Shown here: positions 47,032-62,081 of the stretch, in pieces
Position numbering within the stretch: position 1 is the first letter of the stretch
How the letters are laid out: every line of letters begins with the position of its first letter
NCBI GenBank assembly: GCA_021399445.1
Contig: JAJTUQ010000004.1
Span: forward strand, 744,001 to 808,000
Length of the DNA: 64,000 bases
Source: Xylogone sp. PMI_703
Taxonomy: Eukaryota > Ascomycota > Leotiomycetes
Reading direction: 5' to 3'
The notes under the pieces: model-generated
Databases searched by the model: none
Told to the model about the DNA's origin: nothing
The model's input: the letters and a program-made list of their open reading frames with translations, nothing else
Position numbers and translations under genes: made by a program

Positions 47032-49041
47032 ATGAGAATCAACGGTGTTACTTCACTTGTTTTAGCTACAGCTGCTGTTGCTATTGCTCTACCTTTACAG
47101 AATTCCCCTAGCCAAAATAATCCTTATTGCCGTTTTGCACGCGAATGGTCACAGAAAAGGGTCCTCGCTGATCCCGACGGGTTCATCAATAACCTCCTAT
47201 TCTGGGAGGGTAAGTTCCATCAGAACAACGTCTCATATAATTCTGGAAATGGCATGTCGTATGATGGGACTCAGCTTGACTGGGTGACCGGCCAGAGAAC
47301 AACCAAGCACCCGTTCAGTGCAGCTAGTAAAGAGGTTTGACAAACAGCTCATCTTTTGTTGCAGCTCTTACTGATTTGTTGCGGAGCATAGGCACTTCAA
47401 ATCATGCTCTATACTCATGCAATTGCAGGCTCATCGCAAGCTGCTCGGTTCCTGACCCCTCAGAATCCCAAAGCTGCTCCGGATTTAGCGACTTCAATCT
47501 TGGAGCTGAAATTACAAACATATCTTGATTTTAATAATAGCTACCCGGGTTTTGGTGGTTTCCTGCCATGGTTCACCTCTGATACGCAGGAGATCTCACC
47601 TACTTGGGATTGGGTGAACCGGGTGCCCGGGTTGGACAACGGGTTATTGCATCTTCTCCAAAATTTGACCCAGGACCATTAAGCTGATGATTTTACTTAG
47701 TGAGCTGCTTTGGGCTGTTTATGGGTGCATCCAGGCCCTTGAGGACACTGGAAAATCAAAGCATCTCAAGCTTGCCCGCGACTGGCAGAACTGGTTGGAC
47801 TATGCCAAATCCAATGTCGCAACTGTGAGTATTTTCTGTGCTTGTATTCAAGTCGAATCAAATCACTTATCCCCTTTAGATCTTCTATCAAGGCGATGGC
47901 CACGTGTGTGCTGTTACTAGTATCGGAAACCAGACCTGGTCCATCAATGACCAGCGCCAGACATACAGCTGTGAAGGTACTAGTTATCTGAATGACCCTT
48001 ACGAAGGTGAACTGTTTACCTTCTTCATACAGTTCTTTGGTGGTATCTCCGATGATGATATCGAGAAAATCTGGAAAGTCAAAGCTCCTCAACTGGTGAA
48101 AAAAGAGTATCACATGGGTAGTGTGGGACCCATTACTGTGCAAGAAGGTTCGTCATATCTCATAGGAATTTTGGAGGGGTATCTCACAATTCGGGCAGGC
48201 TACTGGTTCTCCAGCCATGAGACATGGAAGGTCATGGAGATGCCATACTATGATGTGGACTTTATCAGGTATGTCTCGCTCAGAACACTATTTACAACGT
48301 CTGTCTTCATAGAATGCTAACTTTGATTGAGGCGTCTCTATGAGAATGCCGAACGAGTCCGTACATGTAACTCTGTCGTAACTAAGATTCCCGGCATGTT
48401 TGCTTCTGTCAATAATTCCACCGACCCTACTACCAACGAGATCATTAGCTACATTTCGAATGCCGGAATTCCTTCAATCTCCAATCAGACTAGCCAATAC
48501 CTCGAGGTCATCACTCCATACAGCGTTTTCCCAGCTATTTTGTTCAATAGGCCCGTCGGTTTGGCATGGTGGAGGAACATGGTTCTTGGTAAGAAGATGC
48601 AAAGTGAGTCACTAAAATCTCCGTAGACTGGATGCATATGAAGTATCCTTTCGAAATTATCCATGCTCACGGCACTCCAAGATCCTTACGGCAGCACCGA
48701 ATCTACTCGAATTGATGGTACGCTCGTCTCTGCTCTTGTGACGTGGGATAGCAAAATTACCACAGTCAACGCTATCTTGGGCGGAGTAACACAATGGGTG
48801 CGACAGAAGATGAAGAAAGACGGCATTTACGATGATTTCATCAATTACGCTAATGTAAGTCGTTACCTTATACAATCCTCTCAAGTGGCACTTGGCTCTC
48901 CATATCGAGGCTAAAATGTCTATTAAACAGAGGGCGTACTCCAGTGTTTTCACAGAGTTGCGGGGTGAACATGTTAGCTTTTGCCTTCCAGAAGAAAGAG
49001 TCCCAGATGCCGGCTTAGAAGACTTCACATCATGCAGCTGA
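47032..49041 (+). CDS. secreted glycoside hydrolase, probably (alpha/alpha)6 type, GH162-like
   Basis: Eight exons join in frame: 47032-47334, 47392-47642, 47701-47824, 47880-48147, 48199-48268, 48332-48603, 48682-48854 and 48931-49041 (523 aa). A signal peptide (MRINGVTSLVLATAAVAIALP) starts the protein. Conserved-looking blocks include NNLLFWEGKFHQ, GMSYDGTQLDWVTG, GFGGFLPWF, TWDWVNRVPGLDNGELLWAVYG, YLNDPYEGELFTFF, HETWKVMEMPYYDVD and NRPVGLAWWRNMVLG. Acidic residues in LDNGELLWA and DPYEGELF suit an inverting six-hairpin glycosidase. The order of blocks recalls fungal endo-beta-1,2-glucanases of family GH162, but I give this only as the likeliest family; another (a/a)6 family is possible. 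The donor of intron 2 (GTTATT) is weak, yet only this splice gives NGELLW. Confidence 0.72.
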
Positions 49042-49396
49042 ACATCTTCGATCACTACTATGGCAAAGCGGAGACTTTGCTAATATAGGAGCACAAATCA
49101 CTTTATTTTTGATATTAGATTTACAAAATTAAAATGGTTTAAAGTTTAGGAACTATTGTTCATTGTCATACAATATAATCATGTAGGATGTACCGTTAGT
49201 GAGAAATCAAAATGAGTCTTATAACGGTCTAGGTTGCAAACTTGTGAAACCTAGCGGACTTGATATCACTATGCCGTACTATATGTGCCACAATTTGAGG
49301 TGATCTCATCTCTTTCGCCTCAATCCATCGAAAAACAGCACAATATTTACATGAAAAATGGTTATCAGTTCACTTGTGTTATGTTCACGCCATACG
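49042..49396. other. convergent spacer
   Basis: 355 bp between the stop codons of the glycosidase (plus) and the beta-mannosidase (minus). AT-rich, presumably two 3' untranslated regions. Confidence 0.5.
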
Positions 49397-52047
49397 CTAC
49401 TTGCCCTCCCAATCACAGAGCCAACGTGTTGTTATCCTTTTTCCGTTAAGCGCTTTAACCTCAACGGCCACCATCTCTCCAGGTACTAGATCTATAAAGT
49501 TATCGGCCCACATAGCGTCTTCTCCATCTTCCATTGCCGCATCCAGCATAACACCTTTCACAGGTGCATTTGTGGACAAAAAAACTTGGTCATCTTGCAC
49601 CCTTACATCAACCTTCAAATCACTTCTAAATCGTAAATATTTGTAAGGCTCCGGCCATGAGACCCAACGAGCTAGAATTGTACCCGTCTCGGTATCATCT
49701 AAATACGCTACCAAAACACTTGATTCAGCCTGTGGAATTTCAACTCGACAAACGTCGGTTGAACGATTGGGTGCGAGGACTAATTCACGCTCAGCCTCGC
49801 TATGGGGTAGAGTGACTGGGTTTCCAGTCTCGATATCAAATGCAACCAGCTTCAAGGTCGCTTTGACTTCACGAATATTGCTGTTTACCGCCCAGATCTC
49901 ACACGCTCTTTTCTCAGGCTCATAGTTGACTACTTCCTCTGGAGGGGATTTCGTAACGACTCTCTCCACGCCAACAGTGACCTTCTGAAGTGCCCGCTTT
50001 ACAACATACCAGGCCGCTTTCGGTTTCAGGTTAACATCAACGATAGCCCAGCTCATACCAGGCCATATGTCATTAGTCTGCCAGACCAACGCTCCACCAC
50101 AATTTTCCTCTCCAGGTCCTCGAAACTCGCGCCGCCACAGATTGTAGGCATATGACATAGCCTCAGCTTGTAAGAATTGCGTGCAGTAGATGTAGGCATC
50201 GATGGGCTGCATCACGAAGCGAAAGTTTTCTGACATGTACATCCCATATCTTCTGGTGTGACCCGGCGCCTTGTCATGAGACATCCAGGTACGAGACTGG
50301 GAGAATCGCTCCCGTGGATCGGTAATGGCCTTGGTAATTGTGTGGAGAGATGGTGCGGACTCGAAACCAAATTCACTGACGAATTGGCCCATGAAATCCT
50401 TGTAGTTTTGATACGGAGCCATAGGGCCATGCCATACTATTTTAGATCTTGTCAGCTCTATTCCACTCAACAAGCTATGTGAAATAAGAACTATAAGCTT
50501 AGAAAGCACTCACTATCCCATATGTGGACGTCACCTATAGTTGGATCATTGGCATTCTCCTCCCCGCCGTATGGGCTACTTCTAACATATGGAACGCCGC
50601 GCCCTAGCCGTTTAATAACATCTGGTAACACGTGCTCATATATCAACCGAGCTGGAAAGTTGGTATTGTCCCAGGGTCCTTTATCTTTAGAGTCCCACGT
50701 CCAGCCCCCAATATTTGCGAGTTGATAGTCTTCGTTATTTCCTGCCCAGATCACTAGCGATGGATGATGGCCAACACGAATTACGTGTTGCTCTGCTTCA
50801 TTTCGAATATTCTCGACAAAGTCTGGAGAAGCTGGGTAGTTGCCACAAGCAAAGAGGAAGTCTTGCCAAACAAGGATTCCCTCACGATCACAGATGTCGT
50901 AAAAACAATCATTCTCTACAATCCCACCACCCCAGACCCGGACCATAGACTGATTCCCTCGCTTGAGCGTCGATATCCAGGCTTCATAGCGCTCAGTAGT
51001 CATGCGTGGAAGAAGGAAATCGCCTGGTATCCAGCATGACCCGCCGCAGAAAATTCGGATGTTGTTTATTTCAAACACGAAAGATGTGCCTTTGGCGTTT
51101 TTAAGGGGATGTTGAAGGAGGCGCACTCGACGCAGGCCCACCGTTTGTTCAAACACATCGTCTTCCCCAAGCTTAATGCGGACAAGATAAAGTGGCTGCT
51201 CTCCATACTGAAATGGATACCAGATCTGTGGGTTTAGTACCATAAAATATATTTCAAAAGATCCATCAGGATTGTAGATGATTCTTGCTTCACTGTGGAT
51301 GAGAGCGGCACCGGATGGATCCAACAACTCTGCTGTCAGATCAATATCGTTTGCAGGATGATCCACAAACCCCTTAACTGAGATATCCGCGACCTTTAAA
51401 TGCGGCCCAATATCTCTGGTAACCAGGATTTTCTCTCTGGCAATTCTCGTCTGAAAGGTCTCCACATAGATAGGTTTCCATGGGCCGCATGGCTGCACGG
51501 TGGGTCCCCAGTCCCAACCCCAATGGTACTGAGCTTTCCGTAGAAACAAACGCTCGTCATTACCAAATTTCATGTTTTCATCATGCTTGTAACCAATGCG
51601 TTCTCGTTCTTTCTTCGAGAATGTGGTTGCGCTAGTAAATCGGAGTTCGAGAGTAGATTGTGGTAATTTGCCCTGTTCAAAGAAGCTCGTGATATCAACA
51701 CGGTGCCATACATGCATGTTTTTGCTGGAGAGTATGTGTTTCCCATCTAAGAAGACTTCCACAGCTGTATCTAGACCTTCAAATACCAGCACTGCCTTTT
51801 CATGAGGCTTAATGGTCAAGGGCCCCAGTTGCGAGGTGCGGTATGTCCAGTCTGCGTGATTCACCCAAAGTGTCTTGAGCTCATTTTGGTCGAGATATGG
51901 GTCCGGAATAAGTTTGTAGTGTAGTAAATCGAGATAAGAAACTGTTGGGAACTGTGATACGGGTAGAAAATCTTTGGCAGCTCCGTCACCTAGAGCGGTT
52001 GTCTGCTTGAACTCCCAACCCTGATCAATCTCAATACGTCTCCGCAT
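49397..52047 (-). CDS. mndB: beta-mannosidase, GH2 family
   Basis: Two exons, 52047-50514 and 50436-49397 (857 aa), with a 77 bp intron (GTGAGT..ATAG). Only this acceptor restores HIWDIWHGPMAPYQNY. The enzyme removes non-reducing beta-D-mannose residues from manno-oligosaccharides. Order: sugar-binding beta-sandwich (LFLRKAQYHWGWDWGPTVQPCG), immunoglobulin-like domain, then the TIM barrel with RVWGGGIVENDCFYDICDREGI, the acid/base in WAGNNED and the nucleophile Glu in FVSEFGFES. The length matches the intracellular B-type fungal enzymes (about 850 aa), and no signal peptide is present (start MRRRIEIDQGWEF). It lies between a secreted glycosidase and an arylsulfatase/sugar-transporter pair, a catabolic neighbourhood. 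The symbol follows Aspergillus usage and is by family resemblance. Confidence 0.93.
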
Positions 52048-54677
<2,630 letters not shown>

Positions 54678-55681
54678 ATATCGAGCATTAAAGCTATGCC
54701 AAAATATGCCAACTATCAGGACTTTCGATTGTGATTCTATAACAGTGGTGCAGAAGTTATAGGTGACCCATCTACACTCAGAAACTTAAAGCATATGGTT
54801 ACGGATGTATCCCATTATACCTAACTGTGCATGAAGTATTTCTGTCACTACACACCCTCGATGCCTCACCCCAGATCTAGAAAGTAATAACATTATACGA
54901 GAGTGTGTTCACTTGTTGGCTGTATGATCACCTCATTTTGGTCTCTTATTTGTCGACTCAAAGTTTGCGCCAGACAGTTGAAGTAATGATCCACCACGAT
55001 GCAACAAGGATGAAGCATTGGCAGAAATACCAACCTCGTACAATATCCGAGGAAAAGTGGGATAGCAACATGGATCTGTCTAGGGTCCGCGTACGGAGAT
55101 ACTTACCGTTTCCATCCCCCAGTAAGTTAGATCTACGATGAGAAACCAATACCAAGAGGGTTCCTGAGAGCTTCATCATGTTAGCGCTGGAAGAAGATAC
55201 TGTAACAGGTTTTGTCATGTCGGCTACTGCCTCTATGTACCTCTCAGCCACCGCTGGCAGGTTTAGACCACATATTACCAAAGAACCACATCGGCGGCAC
55301 AGTTCTTGAGCTATTGCTCCTTTTTGAGTTAGGCCAGGCTTTCAGATCTTCTTATGTGTTCGTTTCGCGGGGTATTGAAAAGGCCAGCACGGCCTATCCT
55401 AAGCTAATATCAATAGAGGTAGACACTAATCAGGGGTCCGCCATTACCCCATACTCCATTACCAAATAACCGGAACTTGGTTTCTCACCTGTGGTATCTT
55501 TATATCGCCCTGGATCTCCTCATGCCTACCAACTATAAGGATTCACTGGCTGTCTGGCAAGCTCCTCTGCCTGAAACCGAAAGTCGTCCTGAGAGTCTCT
55601 AAGAGAAGATAGGAGCTTTTCTCAAATCATATCCTCCAATCATACGTCTGCTCAAGCTAAAGCGCTTGCAATATTGGCTCC
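54678..55681. other. spacer between arylsulfatase and MFS transporter
   Basis: About 1 kb. Overlapping frames on both strands at 54905-55469 have no recognised domain. It should hold the transporter promoter. Confidence 0.4.
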
Positions 55682-57609
55682 ATGGCGGACACGCAAGAAA
55701 CTAAGGCCGGCACAATCAGTCAAGTTGAGGATGGGCATGCTGTCCAACTACCACAGGCCGATGGTGAGGTAGGAGAGAAAGCCCTAATCGCCGAGGCTGC
55801 AGTTGGCTTTGCCGATGAAAAGGAACTAGGCGCATTAGCAGCAATCAAAGCCTATCCCTATGCTATTCTGTGGTCTCTTGTTATGGCAACTTGTGTTATC
55901 ATGGAAGGTTACGATACCGCCCTACTCGGTAGCTTCTTTGCGTATCGTATGCAGACCCGATGTGTGTTATTATGTATCCCATGCTAATCCAAATAAACTA
56001 GCCTCTTTTCAAGTCAAATTTGGTCGTTTCGTGGGAGTCACGCCATCCACGCCTAGTGGGTATCAGTTGACAGCAGCTTGGCAAGCTGGATTGAGCCAAG
56101 CACCCAATGTAGGAGGTTTCTTTGGAGCCATCCTTAACGGTTGGCTCGTAACGAGCTATGGCCAGAGGCGGGTTGTCATATGGTCACTTATTGTCTTGAT
56201 GGGTGTAATATTCTTTCCTTTCTTTGCTCCAAATCTGACCGTCTTGACTATCGGAGAATTTATCTGTGGGTAAGTACACTTCTACGCCGTAGCCAATGGT
56301 ATCCGCAAGCTTTGTTCCTTGACTGATGATTCCAAAGCTTTCCGTGGGCAACGCTCGCCACTTGCTCAATATCCTATGCCTCTGAAGTTCTGCCTCCATC
56401 TATACGTACATACCTAACGTCATACACCAACATGTGCTTTATCATTGGGCAACTGATTGCGGCTGGTATATTGAAGGGTCTATCCAATCATACAAGCGAA
56501 TGGGCTTACAGGATCCCCTTTGCAATCCAATGGATCTGGCCTTGCTTTCTCATTCCATTGGTATATTTCGCTCCAGAAAGCCCCTGGCACCTGGTTCGCA
56601 TGGGTCGTATAGAAGAGGCAGAGAAATCGTTGCGTCGCCTTCAGAGCCGCAACTCGACAATCAACCCGAAGAACACGCTCGCAACTATTATTCATACCAA
56701 TAACTTTGAGAAAGACAACGCTATTGGCACAGGTTACCTGGACTGTTTCAAAGGAGTAGAGCTCCGCCGAACCGAGATTGCGTGCATGACGTTCACTGGT
56801 ACGGTTTTGGTTGGTATTAACTTTGCTTATAACAGCTCCTACTTCTTTCAGTCAGTTGGAGTTGGTACATCTACTACTTACTCTCTTAGCCTCGGTGGCA
56901 TTTGCTTAGGTCTTTTCGGATGCTTTCTCAACTGGTTCCGTAAGTTCCGTCTTATAGCTTTTAAAGTGAAATAAAAACCTAGATTGCTTACAAGCCAAAA
57001 TCCTAGTTATTATGCCATATTTTGGTCGCCGCACGATTTACGTCTGGGGTGTGGCAGCAATGTGTCCAACACTCTTATTGATCGGCATTCTCAATTCATG
57101 GACCGATCACAAAGCAGTTGCTATGACACAGGCAGTACTTACTTTAGTCTGGACCTTCATCTTTCAACTCTCTGCAGGGCAACTTGGTTGGGCTTTTCCA
57201 GCCGAAGTGGGATCCACTCGATTACGACAAAAGACGATCTGTATTGCAAGAGACGTACACGGCGTCGTAAATATTATAGCCGGAGTTCTCCAACAGTACT
57301 TCATGAACCCCCAGGCATGGAATATAAAAGGCTATGTTGGGTACGTGTTTATTCTTACTAAACCTTGCCATATTAACTATTATTTGGGCAATTCGTTAAC
57401 ATCGATCTGTTTCAAGGTATATTTGGGGTGGTACTTGCTTTATCACATTCGTCTGGGCTTACTTCCGCCTTCCTGAGACCTGGAACCGACCGTATGAGGA
57501 ACTGGACATCCTATTTTCTCAGAATATCCCAGCAAGAAAGTTTGCTAGCACTATAGTAGATCCAATCGAGGATCGTGAGATTGGCGTACATCCAAAAGAA
57601 GTAGCTTGA
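55682..57609 (+). CDS. MFS sugar transporter (alpha-glucoside/hexose permease type)
   Basis: Five exons, 55682-55946, 56002-56269, 56338-56939, 57007-57340 and 57417-57609 (553 aa), with introns of 55-76 bp. It is a twelve-TM sugar porter for the plasma membrane. The N-terminal tail is hydrophilic (about 55 aa). Typical blocks: MEGYDTALLGSFFAYPSFQVKFG in TM1, GWLVTSYGQRRV in loop 2-3, LPPSIRTYLTSYTNMCFIIGQ in TM4-5, PESPWHLVRMGRIEEAEKSLRRL in the central loop, PYFGRRTIYVWG in loop 8-9, and FRLPETWNRPYEELDILF at the end. These resemble fungal maltose/alpha-glucoside permeases (MAL-type), but specificity cannot be read from sequence. Next to the glycosidase, mannosidase and sulfatase it is a likely uptake partner for released sugars. 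Confidence 0.9.
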
Positions 57610-57811
57610 AGGAACGAGAAGAGCTAAATTAGAAGCAAGATGAAAAATTACTATCTATTCGGCTGGTATTCTTTACTATAGTGATTTCCATCGTTTCCAT
57701 ACTGCTTACATGTAAAACTGCACCCTGTACGTCTGTAAAGACTCTGCAAATAGATCTCGCATCAATGTCTCCTAACGTCTAACTTAATTTGATACAACCA
57801 CTATGCCTTTA

Positions 57812-60800
57812 TCAAGTTATAACCCAAGATTGCATAATCTGCTCCACATCTTTCTCGTCCAATTTGTTTTGCAGTAAAGTGTTCCCATCTTCTAACAACA
57901 TATTCAGGCAACCTGCCATACTTGTGGACGCAGTCTCAAGTGACGTCGCTGCTTCACCTACTGACGTAAGCAACTGATTCACCCTCATCAATGTCTCTAT
58001 AGCTGCCACCATAGAGTACTTAAGGTGGCCTGTCAGTCTGCTAATTACTTCTCCAAGATCTCGTGCCGGAAGTATTGTCAGGATACTACGCAAGCTAGAT
58101 GAGGTTTGCTTCGGGCTTGATCGAGCTGCCCTAGCCCTGGCTAATGCGGCGGAGATGTGGACCATGGCTCGAGTTGATTTCAGCTGAGCCGGAGAGTCCG
58201 TGGTAATGACAATAATGTCGGCCACTAGCTTCACAATCACTGCCTGCTTCTTCGCATCTTGCTTCTCATAATCCGGCGACGCCTCCAGCTCACGAAAGCG
58301 TTGCTCGACGTTACTCATATGCAGGCGGGCTAATTCCACGGTCGTCTGGGACTTAATGGCGAGAGGCTGCCAGAGTGCGAACATAGCCTTTGCCATTTGC
58401 TGTATCGGCAGCAATGCCCGCTGGTTATCTTCAACCAGCTCGACTAGGCTCATGGCCCGTCGAAGCACGTTTTGGGTAGCATACTGTTGTCGGGGCCCCA
58501 TCAACTCTAAGGCCCGTTTACATCTCTTCTGAAAAATCTGCATCTCCGTAAGACTGCTGCGTACCTGGGCTAGTGCTTCTCTGACTGTTAGAGGCCGAGC
58601 GTACTCGGGGTCCCAGCAGCACACAATACCTGCCAAAGATGCCTGATACATAGGACCACCAATCTCAGCTAGGAGTGCCTCAACTTTGCAGGCCTGGTTG
58701 GTGAGGCACTACTTCAGGTCGGATGAAAAGCATAGAGCACCTACAATACAGGAATGATCTGGGCCATTAGTCATTGCGCTTGAGGTAGCGGCTCGAGCTG
58801 CCGCCACGTTGTACTGGCCCAGGATGGCGAGGACGGTGGCAGTATCCCGCTCAATGCTGTCCCAGTCCTCATTAAGCAGATCCTTGTAGTACTCGGGGTC
58901 AATATCAATCCAATCCTTGACCATCTGCAGACTCTCCCACACCCCTGATGTACTTAAGTTCACCGTTTCGGCCATCTTTGTCCAAGTGAGCGCCTCCCGT
59001 TCTAATGTGGCACCGCTTTGCTGACGCTCACGGAAAGGTTTGATTTCTTGATCAATCTGCCAACGCTCAACATTGAATCTCATTTCAATCTGCGATCTTG
59101 CCAGAAGCATCCACGTTTCTGGATCTGGATGGGCTGGCCAGCCTGGATATCTAAGGTTAGCAATCTCTTGGTCGGCTCGCGCTCGCGCCACTTGGATTTT
59201 ATCTTCTAAACGTCGGATGTCGCGCTCTGCAGATTGCTGGTAGGATCTCGCGACATTGTTGATGTCTGCAAATCCGTTGTGCGCCTGCCTTGCGTGAATA
59301 GTGGCCTCATCACAAAGGTCCAGTGCTCTCTGCAGCAACGGGTCGTCTGCCCGCCTTGTTCTTTGATCGTTCTCCCACTGATCTAGTAGCTGCTTGATGC
59401 AGTCACAAATAGTAGCGACGGCATTTAGCTGGGTCACAGTTACTCTTGCTGCAACTTTGACTTTAGATACTAGCTGCTCGTACTCCCTGTCTTCTCCCAT
59501 GGTGCTTCTCTGTGGCAGGAGGAACATGGTACTGTTAGCTGCTAGCTCGGATATGTTGTACCAGCCATTTCTCCGAATACGTTGGCGGTCGCTCGCGGTG
59601 GCTGCGAGGAGGGTGATAGCGTGGGCGTTGCGCATCTGGCGGATGTACCCAGGATGATCATTTACCATCAGGAATTGGATACCTTTTTCAACTTCTTGAT
59701 GCCATACGGCATCGAACTGTTGAGCTCCCAGCCGGTAAAAGGAGGTTGGGCTCGCTTGAACGAGAGAACCAAAAGTTACAGATGCAGCGCGCAGGCCTGG
59801 AAGTTCAATTCCCTGTCTGGCTAAAACGTCAAGGTATTCATCTGATGCGTCTCTTATCTCCTCAGCAGCTTCCTGGGCTGCTTCTATATTTGACGGATCC
59901 TTAAACCTCTCTATCGCAATCTGCCCTAAGATTGTTTCACTGAGGGCTTCTACCTCCTCAGCGGTATCTTCCAACCGACCCCAGAATTGATTCATATCCC
60001 CATACAAAGTGTCTAGGCTGGTAAAATTCTGCACAACGGACCTGAGTTCGGTGATGGCCTGCTCCGTCACTCGTATCTCCGCCTCAGTCTGAGCTATGGC
60101 ACCTGCTAACTCTGCGATCTGCTGTCCAAGGCTGATAGCGGCTACCACGCTGCCTACAAAGAGAGCACCGGCGGCTTTCAAGATAGTAGGATTGGCACCC
60201 ATGAATAGCCCGATGACTCCCAAGGCCAGTCCTGCTCAGAGTAGTTAAATCTCAATAGGGCAAACACAGTAGGGATGACATACCAAATAGCGCGCCAGCC
60301 ACCATGCCCCAAAAGGCGGCCTTGAGTTTACTCATAGTCTCCTTCTGAGCATCCAGCGTCCTCCTCAACCCGGTCAATCTGTCTTCCGAAATCTCTAGCT
60401 GGTCAATAAGATCGTCTCGAACCTCTCTCAATTGCCGAGACATGGCGTTGACTTCCTCTTTGGTGTTGCCGAGGATAGTATTTAGTTGTGTCGCCCAGAC
60501 AATAGCATTCTCGATCTGTTCTTCTGCAGAACTGAGCGCGATCTCCTGTTTCTCCCTGTCATCATGGGCATCTACATACTCCTTTTGGGCTTTCAGCACC
60601 CTTTTGATATGAACCCCATATGATCGCGAGAAGGTTTTCATCTTGAGCATCACAGGATGGACAGCCTTTTGAGCATCGATATATCTTGACTTGAGCACTC
60701 GAGTCAATGCATTCAAATTTAACATCACGCCTGGTGAAGCTGGTCCCAGCCGTGTGACGTCGTTTCGCGCAATTGACCGTTTCCATTCAGTCGTCGGTTC

Positions 60801-62081
60801 GGTAGTCCCCTCTTTAGGACTCTGGACTTGCCGTCGATAGACATAGCCATCTTCTCGAACAACTACCAAACCAGTGTCGGTCGCTGTAAACTCAGTGACT
60901 TTATTAATAGAGGTTTTGTCCGCGGCACGATAAGTGCGTTGTTCAAAATTAACAGTCAAATCCCAAATGTTGCTCTCAGTATCAAGCGCGATAACTTTTT
61001 CATTCAAATACGCGATGCGAGCCCACTGGGGTGATTCACCACTGCCGCTGTAAGCCAGAGCTTCCCACTTATTATCCGGGTAAATATCATCGTTTGTCAG
61101 GACCTTGATAGTACCGTTCTTATCTAGTATGAGAAGGTGGAACTGCATAATGTTCCCATTGCTAGTAAGCTTGGCAAACGGTATCACGCTCTTCAGATCC
61201 GCCTCTGGAAGGGCCGAGCCACCAACCTTAGTCCAATCATTTACATACATCTTGGAAAAATCGTTCACGGCCTCCTTCAGGATCGGATCACCCTCTGTTC
61301 GAGCGGTCTTCCGCCAAACAGAACGACCGATAGACACATAGATGCTCCCTTTGTACGGGAAGAAGTGGACTTGGCTGGGGTCACTGGCGGAGCTGTTGTC
61401 CGGAAGAGGCCCAAATGGCTTCCAGACTTCTGATATACCAGACCCAGACCCAGCGTCCGGCTGGATAGCCAGATACATGATCTGAGTGCTGTCTTTGAGA
61501 CCTAGTACTGGAACAGTATTCAGCTGGGCAGAATGTTGATCCAGATATGGCTTGCTCTGTTTCCGGTTGTTAGCCTTTTATTCAAACATCCTGTCTGCCC
61601 TCGTTAGGCCCTACCAAGATTTCATCAAAATTATCCATAATGGGACCGACAGCTGTAGCCATTTCTTTAAGGCTCTTCTTCTGCTTTCCGAGGCCATCTT
61701 TCTCATCTGCTGATACGGCTTTGAGAAATTCCAGCGCTACAGGGGGTAGATTTTGCTTCGTTCTAATCAGAACGCTAGGACATTGTTCGGACCGCCCGTC
61801 TGTCTTAGCTGGTGTCCTAAGGGGCTGCTTGGACGTACGCAGCTTGACTAGAGCACTTTGGACGAAGGTAATAACAGTATCGAGACTTGCAACGGCCTGT
61901 TCAGTTAGTCCCACTATGTTCATGAAGAAAGGCGGTTCAGGATGCTTACCATTTGCCGAGCCTTCTCGCTCTCCTTCTCCTCAGCTCCATTCTGTACTTT
62001 GTGATCAGAATGTTTGATTTCTTGATGAATACGGGTGTGGATGGCATCTGTTGCGTAGATAGCTTCTCCCAATGCCTCCAT
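57812..62081 (-). CDS. giant helical protein with beta-propeller-like region and hydrophobic hairpin (pore-former-like)
   Basis: Five exons join in phase: 62081-61950, 61896-61615, 61574-60284, 60231-58745 and 58693-57812 (1357 aa). Regions: helical N-terminus (1-138); beta-rich repeats with YVSIGRSVWRKT, DWTKVGG, NKWEAL and GYVYRRQV, suggesting a small propeller (about 160-405); long coiled coils (about 430-556); a hydrophobic hairpin (557-604, AAFWGMVAGALFGLALGVIG.. and AAGALFVGSVVAAISLG); then a second coiled coil and helical tail. Helix-hairpin-helix is the core of ClyA/XaxA-type alpha pore-forming toxins; a lytic role is inference from architecture. No signal peptide. Uncertain: the 40 bp intron 61575-61614 (otherwise a separate ~148-aa gene ends at 61582), and the 51 bp intron 58694-58744 that removes an in-frame TAG. 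Confidence 0.65.

Noticed and set aside
58709..58745. A stop ending a separate gene at 58709
   Set aside because: The frame continues after the TAG, and a 51 bp GT-AG segment removes it in phase, so an intron inside one gene is more likely.
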